Below the pieces are notes generated by a model that was given only the letters and a program-made list of their open reading frames with translations, ran no database searches and was not told the DNA's origin. Positions 59,520-64,000 of a DNA stretch of 64,000 bases are shown one piece after another (the stretch's first letter is position 1; each line of letters opens with the position of its first letter). The DNA is taken from assembly GCF_000829435.1 (NCBI RefSeq), contig NZ_JXRP01000006.1:248001-312000 (forward strand), written 5' to 3'. The translations under genes and the position numbers were made by a program. The stretch is from Jeotgalibacillus soli (lineage in GTDB: Bacteria; Bacillota; Bacilli; Bacillales; Jeotgalibacillaceae).

Positions 59520-61073
59520 ATGTCAGGTACGTTTATGATTATAATTGGGATTGCTGTATTTATTTTATTAGCACTTATTAGTGTCTACGTTGCCAAATAT
59601 CGCACGGCAGGTCCGGACGAAGCATTAATTGTGACAGGAAGCTATTTAGGTACAAAAAATGTTCACACAGATGAATCTGGAAACCGGATCAAGATCATTC
59701 GCGGCGGGGGTACATTTGTATTTCCTGTATTCCAGCAAGCCGAGCCGCTTAGCCTTTTATCAAGTAAATTAGACGTTACAACACCTGAGGTTTATACAGA
59801 ACAGGGTGTTCCGGTAATGGCAGATGGAACAGCCATTATCAAGATTGGCGGGTCCATCGGTGAAATCGCAACAGCTGCCGAGCAATTCCTTGGAAAGAAA
59901 AAGGAAGACCGGGAGAATGAAGCAAAAGAAGTACTAGAAGGTCATCTCAGGTCCATCCTAGGCTCCATGACAGTAGAAGAGATTTATAAAAACCGTGATA
60001 AATTTTCACAGGAAGTGCAGCGTGTAGCTTCACAGGATTTAGCGAAAATGGGCTTGTTGATCGTGTCCTTTACAATCAAGGATGTAAGAGATAAAAACGG
60101 ATATCTGGAATCATTGGGTAAACCGAGAATTGCTCAGGTGCGTCGAGATGCCGATATCGCAACAGCAGAGGCGGAAAAAGAAACACGGATCAAGCGGGCA
60201 GAGGCGGATAAAGACGCGAAAAGGGCAGAGCTTCAGCGTGCGACCGAGATCGCCGAATCTGAAAAAGATAATCAATTAAAGGTGGCTGAATACCGCAGAG
60301 AGCAGGATGCTGCGAAAGCACGAGCTGACCAATCCTATGACCTTGAAACGGCACGCTCTAAGCAGGAAGTAACAGGGCAAGAGATGCAGATCAAGATCAT
60401 TGAGCGTGAGAAGCAAATTGAGCTTGAAGAAAAAGAGATTCTGCGTCGTGAGCGTCAGTATGACTCCGAGGTGAAGAAAAAAGCAGATGCTGACCGCTAC
60501 TCTGTTGAGCAAGCAGCAGCTGCAAGCAAATCAAGGGAAATGGCAGAAGCGGACGCCAACAAATATCGTATCGAAGCGATGGCAAAAGCAGATGCAGAAA
60601 AAGTACGGCTTGATGGTCAGGCAAAAGCTGATTCAGAGCGTGCACAAGGGGAAACGGCCGCAGAAATTATTCGCCTTAAAGGGGTTGCAGAAGCGGAAGC
60701 AAAACGCAAGATTGCTGAAGCATTTGAAGAATATGGTCAAGCTGCCATTCTCGATATGGTACTGAAAATGCTGCCTGAATATGCGAAGCAAGTGGCTGCT
60801 CCTCTTGGCAATATTGAGAAAATTACTGTTGTGGACACGGGCAGCGACAGTCAAAACGGCGGTGCAAACAAAGTGTCTGGCTACGCAACAAATCTCATGT
60901 CTACGCTTCAGGAAACACTAAAAGCATCTTCAGGACTCGACGTAAGAGAAATGCTTGAAAACCTATCTGGTAAAAATAATATTCGTCCAAGCATTGATCG
61001 ATTAACGAATGAAATTCAATATAAAAATGAAAAGGAAGAGAAAGAAACGGTTAGTTCGAACCAAACATCTTAA
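59520..61073 (+). CDS. floT: FloT flotillin-like protein (YuaG)
   Basis: The 517-residue protein has an N-terminal membrane hairpin (FMIIIGIAVFILLALISVYVA), an SPFH/PHB domain (about 30-220) and a long heptad region rich in EA and AEA repeats (AEADKDAKRAELQRATEIAESE onward), then a C-terminal LKMLPEYAKQVAAPLGNIEK. It scaffolds functional membrane microdomains. The ATG at 59520 follows GAGGGAGG. It is cotranscribed with yuaF from a SigW promoter. Confidence 0.95.
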   Translation: MSGTFMIIIGIAVFILLALISVYVAKYRTAGPDEALIVTGSYLGTKNVHTDESGNRIKIIRGGGTFVFPVFQQAEPLSLLSSKLDVTTPEVYTEQGVPVMADGTAIIKIGGSIGEIATAAEQFLGKKKEDRENEAKEVLEGHLRSILGSMTVEEIYKNRDKFSQEVQRVASQDLAKMGLLIVSFTIKDVRDKNGYLESLGKPRIAQVRRDADIATAEAEKETRIKRAEADKDAKRAELQRATEIAESEKDNQLKVAEYRREQDAAKARADQSYDLETARSKQEVTGQEMQIKIIEREKQIELEEKEILRRERQYDSEVKKKADADRYSVEQAAAASKSREMAEADANKYRIEAMAKADAEKVRLDGQAKADSERAQGETAAEIIRLKGVAEAEAKRKIAEAFEEYGQAAILDMVLKMLPEYAKQVAAPLGNIEKITVVDTGSDSQNGGANKVSGYATNLMSTLQETLKASSGLDVREMLENLSGKNNIRPSIDRLTNEIQYKNEKEEKETVSSNQTS

Positions 61074-61080
61074 TAAATAG

Positions 61081-61268
61081 GCTATGTTAAACGTGTCTGT
61101 AGATTGCAGCACGCAGGCGCTCGCGTTCCGCGGGGAGGGCGGTGAGCCTCGCAGGTCGCAGATGCACCTGCTTTTAGTCTCACCTGTCCCGCTTCAATCC
61201 GCAGGAATCTCGCACACCTGCTACAATCAACGCTGTGCAAGAATCAACAATGGACTTTAACAAAGCTA
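61081..61268. repeat. Dispersed intergenic repeat, copy D
   Basis: On the minus strand it reads TTTGTTAAAGTCCATTGTTG, GCACAGCGTTGATTGTAGC, GCGGGACAGGTGAGAC, GAGGCTCACCGCCCTCC, CCGCGGAACGCGAGCGCC and GTTTAACATAGC. It is an uninterrupted counterpart of copy A. It lies right after floT, before the next terminator. Confidence 0.8.
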
Positions 61269-61282
61269 ATAAATATAAAAGG

Positions 61283-61325
61283 CCCCTATGTTTCGTCTTT
61301 GACAAAGATGAGCATAGGGTTTTCT
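61283..61325 (+). terminator. Terminator downstream of floT and repeat D
   Basis: CCCCTATG pairs with CATAGGG around an inner GTCTTT/AAAGAT stem and is followed by TTTTCTTA. Confidence 0.75.
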
Positions 61326-61391
61326 TATGCTTAAATAAGTTCATATTAGTTTGCTTATTTCTGTTTATGGCCCCTTTATCTTTTCAAAGGT

Positions 61392-61405
61392 ACCTTACAT
61401 AAGGT
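61392..61405. promoter_or_regulatory. Palindrome upstream of the DeoR-type gene
   Basis: ACCTTA and TAAGGT flank CA, and the palindrome extends almost to GGTACCTTA/TAAGGTAAC. It lies 35 bases before the start codon. It could be an operator for autoregulation. Confidence 0.4.
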
Positions 61406-61439
61406 AACATGAAAATAAAAACAAACTAAAGGAGCTTGT

Positions 61440-62207
61440 ATGCTATTCGTCCAACGGCATGAAAAAATTATTGAGCAATTAAATAAAGAAAAATCGATAA
61501 AGGTTTCTGACTTAAGCATGCGGTTTGATGTGACAGAGAAAACGATCCGCTCTGACTTGGAATTGCTTGAAAAGAGGGGGCTTCTTAAGCGGATTCATGG
61601 AGGGGCAATCCTTCCAGAGGAAAAAGAGTCCATTCTGCCAATCGAAAGCCGTCAAAAGGGACATTCAGAGGAAAAGCTCCTGATTGCTAAAAAAGCTCTT
61701 CAGCTTATTTCACCAGAAGATACAATTTTTCTAGATGGAGGCAGTACTACACTTGCATTGGCAGACTTGTTGGGTGCAACACCTGTAACCGTCATTACGA
61801 ACGATTTAAAGATTGCTGTTAATCTTCTTCCGAAAGAAAATGTTCAATTAATGGTTCCAGGAGGGGTCAGCATTGGAACTTCAGGCTCGTTAATTGGACC
61901 AATTGCTACAGAAACATTGGAAAAAATCCGTGTTAATCGCTTATTTTTAGGAACGACAGGTATGGATGCAAAGTATGGTTTGACTGTTTTTAATAGCTTG
62001 CATTCCCAATGGAAAAAACAAATTATCGAGAGTGCACAAACCGTTACGCTAGTGGTGGACCATTCAAAAATCGGCAAGGTGGCATTAATTAAATTTGCTG
62101 ACTTCTCCATGATTGATGAACTGATCACAGATAAAAGGCTTGATAAAGAGATGAAAGCCATCATCAAACAAAATAAAATAAAGGTGATCGGAGATGAGTT
62201 TGAGTGA
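61440..62207 (+). CDS. DeoR family transcriptional regulator
   Basis: The 255-residue protein has the DeoR helix-turn-helix (RHEKIIEQLNKEKSIKVSDL, then VTEKTIRSDLELLEKRGLLKRIHGGA) and the DeoRC sugar-phosphate domain (IFLDGGSTTLALADLL, VDHSKIGKVAL). AAAGGAGC precedes the ATG. It lies upstream of kduD-kduI and likely responds to an intermediate of uronate breakdown. Direct repeats at the kduD promoter are candidate operators. Confidence 0.9.
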   Translation: MLFVQRHEKIIEQLNKEKSIKVSDLSMRFDVTEKTIRSDLELLEKRGLLKRIHGGAILPEEKESILPIESRQKGHSEEKLLIAKKALQLISPEDTIFLDGGSTTLALADLLGATPVTVITNDLKIAVNLLPKENVQLMVPGGVSIGTSGSLIGPIATETLEKIRVNRLFLGTTGMDAKYGLTVFNSLHSQWKKQIIESAQTVTLVVDHSKIGKVALIKFADFSMIDELITDKRLDKEMKAIIKQNKIKVIGDEFE

Positions 62208-62289
62208 TGAGATAGGCTCCTTAAAACGGTTGGCAGGATCTATTTTTACTAATCGGAATTTTTATCCTTCACAGCAATTTAGAGAAATA

Positions 62290-62318
62290 AATAATGACAA
62301 TTTCGTATTGTCATTATT
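62290..62318. promoter_or_regulatory. Long palindrome overlapping the kduD promoter
   Basis: AATAATGACAAT and ATTGTCATTATT form a perfect 12-bp inverted repeat around TTCGT. The right arm covers the -35 box. It may be an operator, or a terminator of the regulator gene (T-tract weak). Confidence 0.55.
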
Positions 62319-62335
62319 TATTTTCATGCTATAAT
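62308..62335 (+). promoter_or_regulatory. SigA promoter of kduD-kduI
   Basis: TTGTCA and TATAAT are 16 bases apart, about 85 bases before the kduD start. Confidence 0.7.
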
Positions 62336-62366
62336 CGAACATAATAGAACTTTAGCGAACATAAAT
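62336..62366. promoter_or_regulatory. Direct repeats just after the kduD -10 box
   Basis: CGAACATAA occurs at 62336 and again at 62356, 20 bases apart (two helical turns). Direct repeats of this kind are typical operators for DeoR family regulators. Confidence 0.45.
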
Positions 62367-62419
62367 AGTTAATAATCTAGGTGTGTTTTAATGTTCTAAT
62401 CACTGAGAATGGAGGTAAA

Positions 62420-63190
62420 ATGATGGGTAATGAGCTTCATGATTTATTCTCTTTACAAGGTAAAACTGCAGTGATTACCGGAGCCAGCCGTGGTTTAGGG
62501 GCAGGTATTGCTAAAGGGCTGGCAAAAGCCGGAGCGGATATCATCGGCGTTGGCATCAGTGATATGTCATCAACTCAGGAGGAAGTCGAACGTTACGGGC
62601 AGACATTTACAAGCATTCAAATGGATATCTCTGAAAATGGACGGCCTGCACAATTAAAGAGCGAAGTCCTTCAACAGGTAGATCGAGTAGACATAGTAGT
62701 GAATAATGCAGGAATAATCCGACGTTCTGCTGCTGAAGAATATTCAGATGAAGACTGGAGTGCGGTCATTCAGCTGAACCAAAATATCGTATTTCAAATG
62801 TGCCGCGAGTTTGGCAAGCACATGATCGATATGGGAGGCGGAAAAATCATCAATATCGCTTCCATGCTGTCCTTCCAGGGTGGATTGCGAGTGCCGGCTT
62901 ATACTGCGAGTAAGCATGCAGTTGCTGGTGTAACAAAATCCTTTGCAAATGAATGGGCCAGCCGCAATGTATGTGTGAACGCAATAGCACCTGGTTATAT
63001 GGAAACGGATAATACCGTACCTATTCGAGAGGATGAACAACGAAATTCATTTATCACGTCACGTATACCAGCTGGCCGGTGGGGAAAGCCTGAGGATCTT
63101 CAGGGAGCGGCTATCTTTTTAGCTTCACCTGCATCTAATTATGTAAGCGGTCACATTTTGTGTGTAGACGGCGGTTGGATGAGTACCTAA
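62420..63190 (+). CDS. kduD: 2-dehydro-3-deoxy-D-gluconate 5-dehydrogenase
   Basis: This short-chain dehydrogenase (256 aa) has the NAD motif VITGASRGLGAGIAKGLAKAGADI, VVNNAGIIRR, the catalytic Ser/Tyr/Lys (SMLSFQGGLRVPAYTASKHA) and the C-terminal YVSGHILCVDGGW. KduD interconverts ketodeoxygluconate forms in pectin and glycosaminoglycan breakdown. The start at 62420 follows GGAGG. The kduI gene 18 bases downstream supports the assignment over a generic SDR. Confidence 0.88.
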   Translation: MMGNELHDLFSLQGKTAVITGASRGLGAGIAKGLAKAGADIIGVGISDMSSTQEEVERYGQTFTSIQMDISENGRPAQLKSEVLQQVDRVDIVVNNAGIIRRSAAEEYSDEDWSAVIQLNQNIVFQMCREFGKHMIDMGGGKIINIASMLSFQGGLRVPAYTASKHAVAGVTKSFANEWASRNVCVNAIAPGYMETDNTVPIREDEQRNSFITSRIPAGRWGKPEDLQGAAIFLASPASNYVSGHILCVDGGWMST

Positions 63191-63208
63191 TTTAAAGGAG
63201 GAAATGAA

Positions 63209-64000
63209 ATGGAAATACGTCATGCAACAAACCCACTCGATTTCAAAAGCTATGATACTTCACGTTTACGCAATGATTTTTTAATCGATAGCCTATTTAC
63301 CAGAAATGAAACGAATTATGTCTATTCCCACTACGATCGATTAATTGTTGGCGGTGCCTTTCCTGTTGGAGAAGAATTGGCTTTAAATGACGAAGGGGCA
63401 CTGAAAACAAAGTTCTTTCTTGAACGGAGAGAACTCGGCATTATTAATATCGCTGGCGAAGGGATTGTCACCGTTAACGGAGAAGAGCACACTCTTCAAA
63501 CCCGTGACTGCCTCTATGTTGGACTGGGAAATGAAGAAGTAACCTTTAAAAGCATTGATCATGAAAATCCGGCAAAATTTTATCTTGTTTCATCACCTGC
63601 CCACCAGTCCTATCCGGTTCAGAAGCTTGCGATTCAAGAATCAGAGTCAACACATCTTGGGACAGTGGAACAGTCAAATGTCAGAACGATTTATAAATAT
63701 ATTCATGGAAACGGGATTAAAAGCTGTCAGCTGATGCTCGGGATAACGCTGCTTGAACCAGGAAGCATGTGGAATACCATGCCGGCACATGTGCATGATC
63801 GCCGAATGGAAGCTTATTTGTATTTTGATCTATCAGAGGATCAGCGCGTCATGCACTTTATGGGTGAACCAGGAGAAACAAGGCATCTTATTGTAAAAAA
63901 TGAACAAGCCATTATTTCACCGCCTTGGTCCATTCATTCTGGGGTTGGTACCGGAGCATATTCATTTATTTGGGCGATGGCCGGAGAAAACTATACATTT
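63209..64000 (+). CDS. kduI: 5-dehydro-4-deoxy-D-glucuronate isomerase, 3' end outside the window
   Basis: The frame is open to the window end (264 codons); the full protein is normally about 275-280 residues. Family motifs are RHATNPLDFKSYDTSRLRNDFLI at the start and MPAHVHDRRMEAYLYFDL, the cupin metal-binding region with paired His and a Glu. KduI isomerises the unsaturated uronate product before KduD acts. AAAGGAGG is seven bases before the ATG. The stop codon is not seen. Confidence 0.93.
   Translation, partial: MEIRHATNPLDFKSYDTSRLRNDFLIDSLFTRNETNYVYSHYDRLIVGGAFPVGEELALNDEGALKTKFFLERRELGIINIAGEGIVTVNGEEHTLQTRDCLYVGLGNEEVTFKSIDHENPAKFYLVSSPAHQSYPVQKLAIQESESTHLGTVEQSNVRTIYKYIHGNGIKSCQLMLGITLLEPGSMWNTMPAHVHDRRMEAYLYFDLSEDQRVMHFMGEPGETRHLIVKNEQAIISPPWSIHSGVGTGAYSFIWAMAGENYTF

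Noticed and set aside
61081-61268. GC-rich repeat D as a structural RNA gene
   Set aside because: The same blocks recur at three other places with deletions and on both strands, which fits a dispersed repeat better than a single RNA gene.
1-64000. Prophage, CRISPR or a defence island
   Set aside because: No phage structural genes, integrase, CRISPR repeats, restriction or toxin-antitoxin genes are recognisable in the window.

Overview
The window looks like a chromosomal segment of a low-GC Gram-positive bacterium of the family Bacillaceae. Support comes from strong AGGAGG ribosome binding sites, SigA-, SigB- and SigW-type promoters, TPP and cobalamin riboswitches that end in intrinsic terminators, and Bacillus-type genes (tenA-tenI-thiO-thiS-thiG-thiF, lytST, yuaF-floT, ypuA, DUF2187, DUF4083). 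I see no rRNA, tRNA, CRISPR array, prophage or intact transposase. Most of it is ordinary core and metabolic sequence with a rich layer of cis-regulation. Functions are assigned from motifs and remembered family features; no database was searched.

Layout. 0-6.4 kb: an acyl-CoA ligase, an arylamine N-acetyltransferase, a YceI protein, an FxLYD membrane protein paired with a PDZ-less HtrA-like protease, and a YodB-like HxlR repressor. 6.6-12.6 kb: a minus-strand thiamine (thiazole/salvage) operon behind a TPP riboswitch, with a 172-bp MITE-like insertion inside a dispersed repeat, then panE. 12.8-15.9 kb: a chemoreceptor, ypuA and a DUF4083 peptide. 15.9-19.8 kb: class I ribonucleotide reductase genes behind a cobalamin riboswitch and paired NrdR boxes. 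20.1-22.6 kb: a second TPP riboswitch with thiD-thiM-thiE. 22.8-27.9 kb: mscL, a CHY zinc protein, and lytS-lytT next to a CstA-family transporter. 28-35.5 kb: an AI-2E family exporter, a broken acetyltransferase, a BCCT transporter, a methyltransferase, a FlaR-like NTPase, and an rsgA paralogue behind what looks like a uORF-controlled attenuator.

35.6-43 kb: a decayed membrane gene, then a LacI-controlled oligosaccharide locus (debranching-type glycosidase plus ABC importer without its own ATPase). 43-47 kb: a CstB-like persulfide dioxygenase/rhodanese and a cystine-type ABC importer, suggesting linked sulfur handling. 47-54.8 kb: small stress, membrane and acetyltransferase genes and a broken amidohydrolase. 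54.8-57.4 kb: a cytoplasmic pullulanase with an N-terminal CBM41. 57.4-58.1 kb: a long gap with a candidate sRNA that has a C-rich loop. 58.1-61.1 kb: an azoreductase and the SigW-type yuaF-floT operon. 61.4-64 kb: a DeoR regulator, kduD, and kduI cut by the window end.

Four points stand out. First, the rsgA leader has a promoter, a 23-codon uORF, an intrinsic terminator and a long-range pairing between the uORF and the terminator 5' half. Second, five TGAAAC-N16-CGTA promoters and one TGAAAC-N17-CGTC promoter precede small membrane or envelope genes, one of which is decayed. Third, ribonucleotide reductase appears to be under double control. Fourth, four copies of one dispersed repeat occur, one of them carrying a MITE with an apparent 7-bp target duplication.
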